Origin: Tamarix chinensis
Taxonomy: Eukaryota > Streptophyta > Magnoliopsida > Caryophyllales > Tamaricaceae
Assembly (NCBI GenBank): GCA_030549775.1
Contig: CM060174.1
Coordinates: forward strand, 91,590,132 to 91,654,131
Reading direction: 5' to 3'
Length of the DNA stretch: 64,000 nucleotides
Shown piece by piece: positions 1 through 12,679 of this stretch (positions within the stretch are counted from its first letter, which is position 1; every line of letters starts with the position of its first letter). A program made the position numbers and the translations under genes. The notes below the pieces were generated by a model. That model searched no databases. It was not told the DNA's origin and was given only the letters and a program-made list of their open reading frames with translations.

Positions 1-774
1 GCAGGGTATATTACCCTCGTGACCGGTCCACCGGCTATAATAGTGGCAGGGCATAGCTCTCGTGACCATTCCACCAGCTATAATAGTGGGGTTCTCGCAC
101 TCACATGGATTGATAAAGATTATGATGTGAATTGATTATAATTATCAGAGATCTAATGAGAAGTTATCTGGTTCATAACCGGCATTGTTTATCTGTGTTA
201 TTGCATATTATTTACGAAAGTGTGCCATGTCTGCTATGTCATATCTTTGTGTATGTGGGCCTTAGTGCGTTTGTTACCTTACTTAGTACGTAGCTTACTG
301 ATCACCCGTTTCATGGGTGCTGCTCATTCCCACGAGCAGAAGACCCGTCTGAGTTTTGCAGGTAGGGGGTGATGTCCTTGTTACTTACAGGGATGAGAGT
401 TGAGTCCGGACCTAGCTTGGGGGTTGAGAGTGACGTGGCTAGAGAGCATCCCCCATCTTGTTCTCTGTATCATCGTGTTTTGTTTTATTTCGTTATTTTG
501 TGTCCTCTGACATTTGGTAATTTTAAATTGTACTTCGGATTGTAACTTTTGACTTTCACACTCTGATTCCTTCTAACTTATGCTTTACTAATGACTCGTT
601 TTTGGTGTTATTCTTATTTAGCCTTAGCACTTAGTATCGGGTCGGTAGGAGTGAATCGATCTGGTACTAAGTGTGGCGGTAACGCCCCCGAATTTATAGT
701 TTTATCTGTTTGTTTCCGCTAAACACTCTTAAATTAAACGAAATTTTTCAGTAGTAAATTTGGAGGTGTTAGAG
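1..774 (+). repeat. 3' part of a long LTR (copy A), truncated by the window start
   Basis: The segment carries the shared 3' architecture of the long-LTR family: tandem CCACCGGCTATAATAGTGG units at the start, the AGTACGTAGC hairpin followed by GATCACCC, the CTGCTC/GAGCAG hairpin, the CACTTAGTAC hairpin, a GTGGCGGTAACG box, TTCCGCT, and an end resembling GGAGGTGTTAGA near 774. The same order is seen in the copies ending at 16854 and 19565. The LTR start lies outside the window, so its length and TSD cannot be checked. Assignment to Ty3/gypsy Tekay/Del-like elements is inference from LTR length and the tRNA-Met primer site of a sister copy. Confidence 0.7.
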
Positions 775-2000
775 AGAGAGAGATTATTAACAAGGAAATA
801 ATTTAAAATATACTTGATATTCCAAAAGGCAGCAACAAGGAAAAGAATAAAATATAAATCTCAAAGTAGGACCACAACAGGTGATCACAAAATGAAACCT
901 ATCAGTACAATAGTATTGAGTAAACCGATCGTATTCTAAGAAGGCTAAGGTATCATAGAACCCATAAGAATGATATCAACATGTGATGAATCCATATTTT
1001 TACATATTTTATATACCCTTTTAATCTTAACTTTTGGTGTTTTATTTGAAATATATATATGAGGCTAATTATAATTTTTTGCTTAAATGATAATAATATT
1101 ATATATTTAATTATTTGAGTTAAAATGATAAAAAGAAAATGGGCTTAAGTTTTGAAATAATTTATTATTGCATTTAGTCTTACTTTGTATATACAATTGA
1201 AAAATAGAAGAAAAAGAAAATAAAAGGAGATAGCACAACGTGCCATCAAATGAAAAAAGGGCATAGGCCTGAAAAGGAAAAATATATATAGAGGTGTAGA
1301 GAGAAAGAGAGAGAGAGAGATCATGCAATAGATAAAGAGATAGAATAATGGGTAACCAGTGACAAAGAAATGAGGGACTGTGATGGCAGCAATGTAGAAG
1401 GAGAGAGAGATTGGTGTAGGAAAAAGAGAGACATGCCTGATAAAAATAGGGAGGGACAAAGAAAGAAGAAAAAGATGATGATGGTGTAGAGAGGAGAGAG
1501 AAGAGACATCCATGCAAAGGGAGAGAGAAAAGGAGACTGGTGGCAAAAAGAGGAGAGAGAAGGGGTGACACCATAAGAAAGAAAAAGAGATCAAAGATGA
1601 AAAAGAGAAATTTTTGGATGAAGAACCAACCATTTTTCATCCAATTGATTTGCTAAAATTTTCATTCATATTTATTTTTTATTATTTCTTCTCCTATTTT
1701 TGATACATATTTTTGACATATATTTTTGTGAAATTAATTTATTCATTATGATTGGATAAATAATTTCTACTTGGAAATATATTGAAGCCTTGAACCATAA
1801 TTTGAGATGTAATAATAATTTTCTTTATTTCATGGAATTGTCTTTTGACTCTAATTGCTATTATTTATATGTGCGATTTTGTCAAGTATGCTTTATCTAG
1901 TGCATGTCTCATTCTAACTTCCTTATAATCACAATATATAGGATTATATTTATTTTGTGAGAGTTTATAATTATAATTAGTTTTTATTTTTTTTGTGATT
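775..2000. other. No gene seen; AT-rich with a GA-rich purine tract
   Basis: A (GA)n run begins directly at the LTR end (about 771-782). Between about 1200 and 1620 the + strand is purine-rich with several short AG repeats. The long minus-strand open frames here encode only Ser/Phe/Leu low-complexity sequence and look like a composition effect. I see no domain, RNA gene or clear transposon end. Confidence 0.5.
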
Positions 2001-4900
2001 AGCAAATAAAAGTGAGCCCTATCAATCCCCAACCTAAAATGATATTCTCATTTAGCAACACTATAATTGATAACAAAACGGTTTAAAGTATGTGATGACT
2101 ACGGCTACACCAACATGCTTACATATACACAACCCACATACAATAACAAAGGAACACAACAATACACACAACCATAGAGTTACAATCCTTAGGCATATAA
2201 ATTCTATAATTCATACAGGTGTTTATTATTTACACTAAACAATTCAAACATGTGTTTATTGTTTACACTAAATAGTTCAACGTAAAATTCCAACAAACAA
2301 TTAACATGATATAGCTAACCCAGATAGACTATGAATAAACACAAATCAATCTCAATATTAATCTTATTATTTAGCCTTGTTAAGGTGACTATTTAACCCA
2401 TTTCAATTCAATTCAAAAATCTTGGAAGGTATATTCCATAATGTAAGGCAATGATCGCAAAGGAGGTGTTACTAAATCAAATCACTCAATTTATAGGCAA
2501 AGCTCACCAAAGAAGCCACATGATATATCAATTGCTCATACTAAAACCTCAACACTCAAAACCTTTAATATGCCTATCCTCTATAGGGTATATGAAATGT
2601 CTATAGAGAAAATTTTGGCCATTTGACTCAAATGTCCAACTATACACTTGGGGGCTTATGTCTAAGGTACGAGATTTTCCTAACTCAAGTTATCTTTCAC
2701 TTTAACTAGTTAATGTTTTATTTGATATCAATTTATTATCAACAAGGGATACAAAATTCACACAAAAACCAGTAAATCAAAGGATCCAAATCAAATGAAC
2801 CTAACCACAAGGGTCACAAAAATTCAATGTCATATAATGCCTAAGGTTAGGTATAAATACATAGCCTGAACACTTAACCAACTTAATAAAATTCATTTCG
2901 ACTCAACCTTTTATACTTAATTATTCCAAAAAAATCAACATAAAGCTGACTATCAAGAGAAATGTCAATGGTCAACACTAAAGTCAAATGAAGTTAACTA
3001 AGGCCAACCTATGTTAAATTATTGAACATTTATGCTCATTTTAGCCATTTATGACTAAAATGCCCCGATTCATTAATTATTCTAATTAATACCATTTTAA
3101 TACTAAACATTTATATAATTTAACGAAACTACTAGCAAAGCTAAACAACATTAAAATGAATTACTAATTAAGGAAAAATCCTAGAAATAGCCAAAAGACC
3201 ATTTTGCATACATTCATATAATATGCATATTTAACATATAAAACCTTAACAATGCATATCTAGCATATCATATTTTACATGCTCATTATGCATAATATAA
3301 AAAGGTAAATATTTGACGTACATACTAAAAAAATGGCATATCATATGCAAAATGACATAAATGCCCATATGGCTCGTAAAACGTTCATCATGCATAACTA
3401 TGCCTAAACATACTCAAATCCTAGAATATTATGTATCAAAATTTAAGTAACACATTTAATGAACATCATGGATTATATATATATAAAGGCATGAAAATTT
3501 CTTGGTTGGGCAAAAATTCCCCCACCGAGTTCAACACATAATATAACAACATATTCTTCATGTTTTTATCTATTATCACATGTTCGAAATGATATGCTTA
3601 GACACGTATAATTAAACTCCTAAAATAATATATTATCACGATATCATATAATATTTGAAACTTATAAAATACATATGCTAATATATTTTCATGCTTTTAC
3701 ACAAAACGTGATTTAGCATAAATTAATTAAGCCTAACATGCTTCATATAAAATAATAAGAAAATTTAACACATGATTATAATATTTAGATATAAAATCAT
3801 ATAGGTAATCACACACCAAACCCTATCATACAAAGAGAATAATTGCTTTACCAATAATCCAAGCTTAAGGCAAAATGAATTAAAAATTCCTTCTCGAAGA
3901 CCAAACCAACATCATCTTGAATTCCCTTTAATTAAAAAAATAATATAATCATGCATAAAATAAAATGAAATAGAAACTTAGAATGACATATTATGAATAT
4001 GGATAAAAGGAACAAGGAAGGGAATAATATGGATTACTCTTTGAATAAGGAGGCTTGAAAACACACAAGAATTTTCTACTAACACCCATACTTTGATTCC
4101 ATGCACTTATAACAATTGTTTAGGAATCAAACTAAGGGATTTGAGAGAGGTAAGTCAACCAAAAATCAAGGAGGAAAGAGGAGGGTTATTCAGTTTGCAA
4201 ATGTAAAATAGAACCAAAAGTGATGCCAAAAACACCACAAAAAAATAAGAAAAACAACAAGGCAAGGGTAAGGGATTATTGTAAGATGATTTGAAAAGGA
4301 AAATAGGATATAAATAGAAGTGTAGAAGCAAAAAATTAGTAGTATATAAATGCAGGTTTGCAACAATAAAATTTTTTATTAGTGGTGGCTTGGGGCTTCC
4401 AAATAGACCCTAAATGCAATGGATACTCAAGGATGACAGATTGAAGATATAACCAATATTTCAAGGAGCATACCCCAAAAAGAAACAATAATAAAATACC
4501 CCAAAACAATAAGGTGGATTCTCAAAGTAGAAGAATAAAGCTCTAATAAGTGCTAAGTTGGTCTCAGGCTAAAAGTGAAAGAAAATGAGGGAGGAAAAAC
4601 CATAAAATAGAGATGAAAATTATTTTTGAATGGAGTGGAATATTCAAGCTTGAAAATAACACAAAAAAGAGTAAAAATATGAGGAAATAATCCATGGAAA
4701 TAGGTAGAAGTTGCAAAATAATAATAATAAAAAATCAATAGAGACCCTTAGAGGGAAAAAGGCCATATACGTGATTTTATGTGAAGTATTGTGAAAATGA
4801 GATACAATTTGGGGGGGAAAGGCACAAGATATATTAGGGGGAGGATTGTGGGATGAATTTAAATTTTCTAACACTAGCGTAAAAGAAACAATAATGGGTG
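2001..4900 (-). repeat. Probable minus-strand LTR-family relic
   Basis: Read on the minus strand, several stretches resemble the middle of the long LTRs, for example the section around 2370-2400 that reads like the GTCACCTTAA ... AGTGAAATACC block. The flanks are AT-rich and I could not find a clean terminal motif or TSD. No coding domain is visible. This may be more than one fragment. Confidence 0.35.
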
Positions 4901-5700
4901 TGTAAAAGTGAGATTGGCTATGGTTAAGTGTTAGAGGTTTGTGTCATAAAGTCATTATAATTGTACTTTTGGCCAAACTTTTGGTTGAATAAAAGAAACT
5001 AAATTGATAAATATGATTTGGTTTGGCTCGATGCTCATTTAATATTCAAACTATAGTGAGGGTATAAATTTACATTTAACTTTTGGTAACTTAATTGTAA
5101 AGAAGGTCAAATATAGGTGTTTATATGGAAAATTAGAAAATGGATCCCACAAATTATGAATATATATGGATATTTGTGGAATAATTGTAGAAATATAAAT
5201 ATATAAAAAATATATGGTATCATAAGTTATTTGATATTTGACGAATGAAAAATGAGAGAAAATGGGAGAAATAGATAATTCGCGGAAACATATTTTTTCA
5301 CAAACACACAAAATGAATAATGATGAATTAAAATTGATACAAATGGATACATAATAATTTTATAAATCCAAATATATTAAAATATGTATTCTCAGAGTTG
5401 GTTTGATGTTAAATGGATAAAATAGTTAAAATCATTTAATTGAGTAAATAAATATTTTAGTGATGTGATGATTTGGAAAAATGAATGAATTTTGATATAA
5501 CAACTGAAATGAATGAGCTCAATAATATTTTAAGATTGAATTATGAAATTTTAATGAGACAAAATGAGTAAAAATGACATAATTAGAAAAATTGTAGCAA
5601 ATATGATTTTCTTCAACTGAATAAAATAAATAGTGTAAAGTTAAAATTTAATATGAATGACACAATATTCAATAATATAATTTTTTAGAAGCATATTATG
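4901..5700. other. AT-rich spacer, nothing recognised
   Basis: Very AT-rich sequence with short tandem TATA runs. No domain, no tRNA-like fold and no transposon terminus that I can support. The 5' start of the outer long LTR (ending near 24170) may lie in or just after this stretch, but I could not place it. Confidence 0.4.
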
Positions 5701-7149
5701 CACCTAATTACGCACAAATATTAAGGTTAAGGAAATGGGGTTTTATATGTAGGCCATGCTAGGTATTTTATGAATTTTGAGCATGATAGTTATGCACAGT
5801 TAATTTTAATAAGCATATTTCTTAGGTTCTTTATCATTCATTTGGGTGTTTTTATGATTATCATGTTGCGAATTAGATTTTGGTCCTTACTTGGTTTGTC
5901 CATATGGATTTTTTTTTATATATCTTTTAGGTTGTTTTAATTTAATTTAATTGCACTATGATAATTCTCATTATGTGTGGGACTTTATGTGAACTTTTGG
6001 TGAAGTTTAGATTATGTTCAATTTTGTGTATATAATCAGCTTAGGGGCATAATGATCATTTTGGTGAGTTTTTGTGAAATCTAAGTATGCCATTATGTGT
6101 AATGTTTTTTTTATTCTTCTTCTTTTTTTTACTTAAATTTTAATGTATAATGTGTTAGGGTTTAGCAATGTTTAGGGTAAAGTTATGTTTAAAACAAGAT
6201 TGGAGGTGTTATAGGCAAATAATGATGTTTTGGTAACTTTGGGTAAAATCTAGATTTTTTTTATTATGTAATTGTTATTCGAGTTAAAAGATCATAAATA
6301 TAACATGCGGTTAGTTTGGAGTAATCATGATTAACACAAGTCTTAATGATATGTGAAAAAGACTTAAAATGAATTTTGAAATCTTAGGGGTATAATTGTC
6401 ATTTATGTGAAAAATATTGAGTTATGACTCTATTTGTGGTTGGCTATGTTTGTTATAACAAGTGTGAATGTGAAATTTGGTTCTGGTGATTTGGCGAGTC
6501 TTATGGATTAATTGAAAATTAGGATTTTATAAGGGTTATATTCTTTTGACTAGTGGAGCATCTTCAATTGTCCTTATTTAGTTGCAATATGCTTTGCTTA
6601 TTATTCTCATGTGTTTATGACATGCTATATATATACACCTATAGTTTAATTCTAAATGCATGATAACTAAACAATTGTTGGCATGAATTTTTTAATAAGT
6701 GGTAAGTGACACTCTAAATGATACATGATAAGCAGTATTTCAAGTGATAAGTGGTAATATAAGTGGAAGCGGTATATTAAAAAAAGTGAATCAAGTTGTT
6801 CCTTGATCAAGTATTTAGTGTGAACCTTGTGGTTTATGTGTTGATTAAGTGGATAATTAAATACTAATACTTAAAGTGAAAGATCACTTAAGTTAGGATT
6901 AAAAGTATTAGTAATTGTTTTAGTGATAGTGACATGGGTCTATCAAAACCAGATAACCCTAATATACTCTATGTAAGTCCGAACAACTAGCCAGTAGGGG
7001 TACACATACTTAAGGATTAACGGTTTATATCTAGAGTGTTTTTATCTCCCGTGAGTGGGCAAAGAGAAGTGGTAAGTGAAAGTGATTTTGACTCTTATCT
7101 CCTATATGTGGGGAAAAGAGGAGTGGAAGTAATATAAGTAAGTCCCAAG
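5701..7149 (+). repeat. Outer forward long LTR, left part (level 0 of the nest)
   Basis: From about 6860 the sequence follows the family middle block (ACTTAAAGTG..., GGGGTACACATACTTAAGGATTA). It aligns by eye with 63340-63680 at the right end of the window. It stops at 7149 with AAGTAAGTCCCAAG and resumes at 23573 with CCTAGTCTCAATGAG. The intact sister at 63650-63690 reads AGTAGGTTCCTAGTCTCAAAG, so the sequence between 7150 and 23572 is an insertion. The left boundary is not resolved. Confidence 0.55.
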
Positions 7150-7384
7150 TGTTACACCCCTTTTTCAATACCAAAAAAATTTAGTTTTAAAACATTACAG
7201 AAGCGGAAGAATACAAAATTCCTAGGAAAAATGAGGCGTTACTATCGTAACTAACATAGGATAGACATTTGTTGCCTATCCCATGTTAGACATAAGGCTA
7301 AGAAAACCAATCAATCCAAACATGAAAATAGAGGGTGCAAAGGTAATATATACAAATATTACGATAAAACCTTTACAAAACAAG
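7150..7384 (-). mobile_element. Reverse solo LTR (level 1), 3'-end part
   Basis: Read on the minus strand this segment ends in AAAAAGGGGTGTAACA, with TTCCGCT and a GTAACGCC box upstream, exactly as in the forward copies. The flanking 5 bp are CCAAG (7145-7149), matching CCTAG at 23573-23577 with one change, so 7150-23572 is one insertion event with later insertions inside it. The body of this LTR is at about 21184-23572. It is broken at 7384 by the forward element starting TGTAATACCTCG. Confidence 0.6.
7251..7289 (-). other. LTR hairpin, sequence-divergent version
   Basis: Two 16-nt arms, CTAACATAGGATAGAC and GCCTATCCCATGTTAG, flank a 7-nt spacer on the + strand. In minus-strand RNA all 16 positions can pair, two of them as G-U. 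It lies between AGCCTTA and GTAACGCC and about 101 nt from the LTR end. This is the position occupied by the unrelated CACTTAGTAC hairpin in the other copies. Confidence 0.7.
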
Positions 7385-10284
7385 TGTAATACCTCGTTTT
7401 CAGAAAATCATAATTATAACCGATAGTTATGTGTATTAGTTATAATAATTATTTTAAGATATTTGATCATAAATATATTTGTTAATATGTGTAATATTAT
7501 TACAACTTATTAGTTATAAAATTTAATTAGATTAAAATATGCTAGAGGGTGTGTGTTTAAATTTAAACCTAAGTTAGGTTGTAATCGGTATATGTTTTGT
7601 TAAATAAATCTAGCCCGATAACCTTAAATTCTAGAGGATATTTTTACCCTTAAACTTTACCTAGATATTTCACTATAACCTATCCCTAACCTATGTTAGG
7701 TTTCCCTTAACCATTAACCTACTATCCCTTTCTCTAGCACGTTACCTGTGAACCATCACTCTACACCATACCTCCCCTCTCCCCTTTATTTTTATATCTT
7801 GGTTTTTCTCCCCTTTTCCTTATACACAACCTCCCCTAATTATACCCTCTTATGTTATGCCAAAATCCTTCAACCATCCTGCAATTCCTACCTCACCCAA
7901 GCTCTCTCTCTCACACAAAACTCATCCATTATCCCCGTCATTGCTCCTTCCACCACCAATTTTATTTTGCAATGCCAACTCTTGCCGGCCTCCTTAGCCA
8001 ACCATCAGGCACCATCACCGAACCCCCATACCCTGCACCGACTTCCATCACCAAAGCTACCCCTACACCCACACATAAACAACCTACAAACTTCCTTTCC
8101 TTTGCAAATTTTTCCTTCCTTTCTCACCTTCGACACCCTCACCTTTTTAACCTCCCCATAATCAGCCTTAGCTTCCATTCCTTCCCTATATCCACCAGCC
8201 AAAACTTCCTTTCCGCCCCTTATTCCATTCATCCATAACTCTTTTAGCACCACATCTCCACCTTCGGCCATTTTGGGCAAAGCTCCTCCATTGACCCTTT
8301 GTGTTGCAATTATCCTTCTCCTTTTTTTGCACCATTTTTGATATTCTCCCCTCCATATCTTCATCCATCCTTATTTTTGTTGGTCCCCTAGCATTGCCTA
8401 TTCTCATCATTACCACTCTCCATTCTTCTAGGCCGAATCCTTTGGTGCTAATTTTTCCCCTTAGATTTCCTCTTGCTTATTTAACCAATTAGTAGCCTAA
8501 ATTATTTAATTAATTATGGATTATTATTTTTTAATATTATATGCTAATATATGTATGTATTTGTATGTTAAATTCCTAGGTATTCCTTGAGAGTTTCAGA
8601 GAAGACTTATTTTGTATAAGCTTGGGTTAGGTAAATCCAATCACTCATAGGATGGTAGAAATTATGTGCAAGATTGATAGGAACTTTTATACCTAGAATC
8701 ATGCTAAGGTTGATTATTTTTTGAGTATTTTAGTATGCATGATAAAATGATAATATGTTAAAGAGATGATATGCATGATTATTGATAATTAAGTTGTATG
8801 AATGGAAATATCTCAAATGTTTTACGTTTGTATGTCTAACATTTTGTTATGGTTTCCATTATTATCAAGTTATGGTTCAAATTCCATAATATATGCCTCA
8901 TAATTACTCATGCATGGAAGTTAGGGTTACACTAATCCACATAGGCGCATATGCGCATGATTGAGGTTAGCTTATGATAAATTCTATTTGCATAGCCTAG
9001 GGTTAGAGATATTCTACTACATATAATATGATGATAATATTCCTATTTGAATGATTTTTTATGATTTAAATGTGTATATATATGCTGCATGAAATATGTG
9101 ATACGTGATAGTTGTATGATTAGGGTTTTGGTGCGTGTAGCCCACTAAATGCATAAAAAGTGGAAAATATAGTTAATCACCAGAATGCAAAGATTACATA
9201 CGTACTAAAATAATGTGGAATATTTCCTTTTTTCTTACTCGTGACAAATATCTCGTATTAATAATTTTTGGTACAAAAGTGAATAAAATGGTGAAACTAG
9301 TGTTTGAAGGGTATTTTAGTAATTTTAACCTAATGCATCACTTATAAATAAATGAATTCTAGGATGGCCTTAGACTTTTGATATGTGACCTTATCTTTGA
9401 CTTGGATTGACATAGATCTATGACCTTAGGGTTTATCTAAATAATTGAAAATAAAAGGAAAAATGGTTAGGTATGAAAAATGAAAATTTCTGTGTCATAT
9501 GTGACTTTTGTGATCACCTTATAAGATATTAATACTTAAAGTGAAATACCTCGAGTTGGGAATAGTTTCTCTCTAGGGGTCTCTACCTTATAGGTGAGGT
9601 CTTATCCCTCATTTTTGGTTCACTAGCGTGTCGTTGTGCCCTAGTTTTAAGGCCCTACTCTACTCTATAGGTGATCTACAAGCCCCATAGGGGATATCGA
9701 TATTTAAGGACTAGGTGGATAAGGTTGGGAGGATACGGTTTTGACTTTGAGCACTAGTATGACCAAGCGTACTATTGTGTCATTGGGTTTGAGATAAGGG
9801 TATTGTGTTGCTTTCGAATGTCAATATAACCAGGTGTACCATTGTGTCCCTAAGTTGATTTGTATCCCCCCTCGAGTAAGGAAGTAAAATGAAAATATTT
9901 GTTGTGTAATAAAATGAAAGGAATGGATTGTTGGTTCGGTAGTTGCCTTAGTGCCATACCTTGGTATTATGATGGATTTTTGGTTTAATAGTTGTCCCAG
10001 TTATCTACCTGGGTATTGTGATGGATTGTTAGTTTGGCAGTTGCCTCAGTACCCTACCTTGGTTTATGTTGGATTTGTTGGTTCGGTATATGCCTTAGTG
10101 TCCTACCCTAGTATTGCTTTGGATTGTTGTTTCAGTAGTTCCCTTGATACCCTACCATTATGATTGGAATGTATTTAACTAATCAAATATGACTTTGCCC
10201 TTTAGAATGATGAGAAGTGGATTTGTATGTTTTACTGTTGAGTTGAGACTTGGACATTGATATATGGTTCTTTATGAATATTGT
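7385..10284 (+). mobile_element. Forward long LTR, left part (level 2)
   Basis: It begins TGTAATACCTCGTTTTC. A CT-rich tract follows about 300 bp in (7690-8480), then the AT-rich middle and the ACTTAAAGTGAAATACCTCGAG block near 9530. It is interrupted at 10284 by the next LTR, and its 3' end resumes at 19566-20112. Removing the inserted DNA gives an LTR of about 3.4 kb. A primer-binding site follows at 20116, so this is a 5' LTR and not a solo LTR. Confidence 0.65.
7690..8480 (+). repeat. CT-rich tract inside LTR
   Basis: Strong pyrimidine bias on the + strand leaves overlapping open frames rich in Pro, Ser, Leu and His. No domain is visible. Similar tracts occupy the corresponding place in the two inner LTRs (10600-11745 and 12680-13745). 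It is therefore best read as a compositional part of the LTR, possibly the transcribed leader, and not as a gene. Confidence 0.55.
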
Positions 10285-10599
10285 TGTAATCATCCAAAAT
10301 TTAAAAAACCTATAATTTAATAAATAACTTTTATTTGGGATAAATTATCTTTTAAATTTATTTAATTTAATTATTTTATGAATTTTTGAGTATATAAAAT
10401 TAGTTAGGTATATTTAATAAATTAAAATAAATGTTTTTTTATTTTATCATACTCATTTTATTTAAATAATTTTCCAAATCAATAATTTTCTAAAATTAAC
10501 CTTTTTTAACCCTATATTAAATTATATTAAATTAAATTATTAAATTTATTTATCTACCAAAAATATTACATTCAATTATTTCATACTTTATTTTTATCT

Positions 10600-11745
10600 T
10601 ATTTTTCCTATGTTCCCCCTTTTCCTTTTCTTTCTCCTTTTTCTCCTTTCTTTCTTTTTCCTTTTTCTTCCTTTCGAGCCGCCAGGCCATGACCTACCCT
10701 CCTCACCCCTCGCTCCTGGGCTGCAAGCCCGTTTCTCCCCTCATCTCCTTCTTCTTCTATGCGACCAACCCAACCCCTTCTTTTCTTTTCCTTCCTTCTC
10801 CCGGGCAACCAACCCAGCCCAATCTCTCCTTTATTTTCTTTCCTTCTTCCCCCTCAACCAGACCAACCCACTCCCTTTCTTTTTTTTCCCTCGCCCAGCA
10901 TGCCCCTTATCTTCCTTATTTTCCTTCCTTTTTTCCTCTGCCATGCCTGACCACCTCAAACGCCTGCAGCTGCCACCTCCCTACAACCACCTACCTCCCT
11001 TCCACTCTCTCTCTCTCTTCCCTCTTCCCTTTCCTCCCCATTTTGGACCCAACCAACCCTGCACCCCCAACCACTCATGCCTTTTCTTTCCCCTTCCCTC
11101 TCCCTACCACCCCAACAGTCGCCTGCCACCCTATAGGTACCTCAACCAGGCCACCTACTCCCCTCTTCTCCCTCTCTTTTTTCCTTCTCCTCACCAACCT
11201 CTCCGTTACCCATTTTTTAGCCTAATTCCCTCCCCTCGACCTCACTTTATCTCCCTTTCTTCTCCTTCATCCTCCCCTGTTTTTGCACCACCACCCCACT
11301 CCGCCGCTGCCTCCACCTCAACATTCACCTGTAATGCCTCCTGCCACCTTCTACTCCCACCCTGTGCCTCCTCCTTCCGTCGCTGTCCTATTGCTTCTGA
11401 CGCCACCTGAGCCACCAAACCACTCCCTACAACCTCCCCTACCACCCTCACCTCCTTTAGCCAAACCAAACACCCTCAACCCCTCCTTTTCCTCCTCCCT
11501 TTTCCTTCTTTCTCAGCCACCACCACTTTTGCAGCCTCCTTTACAGCTCTGCTGCCGCTACCTCTACTGCCCTTGGACGTTGATAACCCATCCCCGACCA
11601 CCACCTACACCCATCCCTTGCCCCAACTCTCCCCCACTTGCCCTCTTTCCTAGCCCCAAAACCCCAACCCGAAAGCACCACTCCCTTCCTTTCTTCCACC
11701 ACCTTCGACCCCTTCCACCCCTTGTTTTGTATGCAGCTCATGCTA
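10600..11745 (+). repeat. CT-rich tract inside LTR (level 3)
   Basis: About 1.1 kb of C/T-rich + strand starting about 315 bp after the LTR start. The open frames here (up to 266 codons) are Pro/Ser/Phe/His repeats with no start context or domain. Position and composition match the tracts in the other LTR copies, although the sequences differ. Confidence 0.55.
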
Positions 11746-12679
11746 CATGAGCAGTGTGACTTGCTGCATTCCTTTAGGTTATTTTGGTTAATAATTTTAA
11801 GGTATAATAATGGTTAAGTTAAGTGTATCATTATTTAAGTTTTGATAAAGTCTTATGATTTTGGTTTTTCTATTTCTAATATGATAAATATTGATATTAT
11901 TTTTAAGTATTAGTTTTGCTAATCAAAGCTTGAATCTTTAACGGGAATGCCGGTAAGGTTTCATTTTTTTGAGAATTAAGGTACTCGTTAAACCTCACTT
12001 AAACGTATGGATAAATGTATGCTAGCAAATTAGGGTTTATAATATGTTTTTATGCATGATATATGTTGTTTAGTATAAAATTGCTTATGTTGATTGATAA
12101 GAAGGAAATCATCCTAGTTTTTGGTGCCATGTGTAGAAATAATGCTTAAGAAAGGAGGTTTGTTATTATTAAAAATGTTAAGTACTTATCCATGATATGT
12201 TATGTTATTGTGACTATTGATGCATAAATATTGTTATTATGAGCCCTAGGGTGAAATGCCCCGAAAATTTCTAATTTTAAATATTATATTTAAATGAGGT
12301 TTTATTATAAAAGTTAATTAAGTATATTACTTAATTTAAAATAAAATGAAATTAATTAGGGCAAATCAAGAATAAATTTATAAGTATTTTAATTAGGAGG
12401 AATTTGGATATTTTAACTAATTAAAGATTTTAATTTGGGAATTAATTAAATAAATTATTTTATTTAAAATAATAAGGAGGATAAAATAGTTCCAAATTAA
12501 TATTAATTTTTATAAATAATTTAATGGAAGAAAATTAGGGTGTTTTACTAATTAAAATAGAATTTATGGAAATTATTTTAAAAACCCTAAATTAGCCTAA
12601 ATAGGGAATTTAATATTTTTTTAATAAATATTTTATATTAAATACCCAAAATATTCTAATTAATTTATTTGAACCCAAA

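Noticed and set aside
1107..1640. 177- and 162-codon minus-strand frames
   Set aside because: Ser/Phe/Leu-rich translation of a purine-rich strand; two different frames are open over the same bases, which points to composition and not coding.
2440..2475. GGAGGTGTTACT as a possible LTR end
   Set aside because: No CGGTAAC box, hairpin or TTCCGCT motif lies upstream, and no TSD or partner end could be matched.
10610..11750. Overlapping + strand frames of up to 266 codons
   Set aside because: Pro/Ser/His/Phe low-complexity caused by the CT-rich tract of a solo LTR; all + frames are open at once, there is no domain, and the tract recurs without sequence conservation in the other LTRs.
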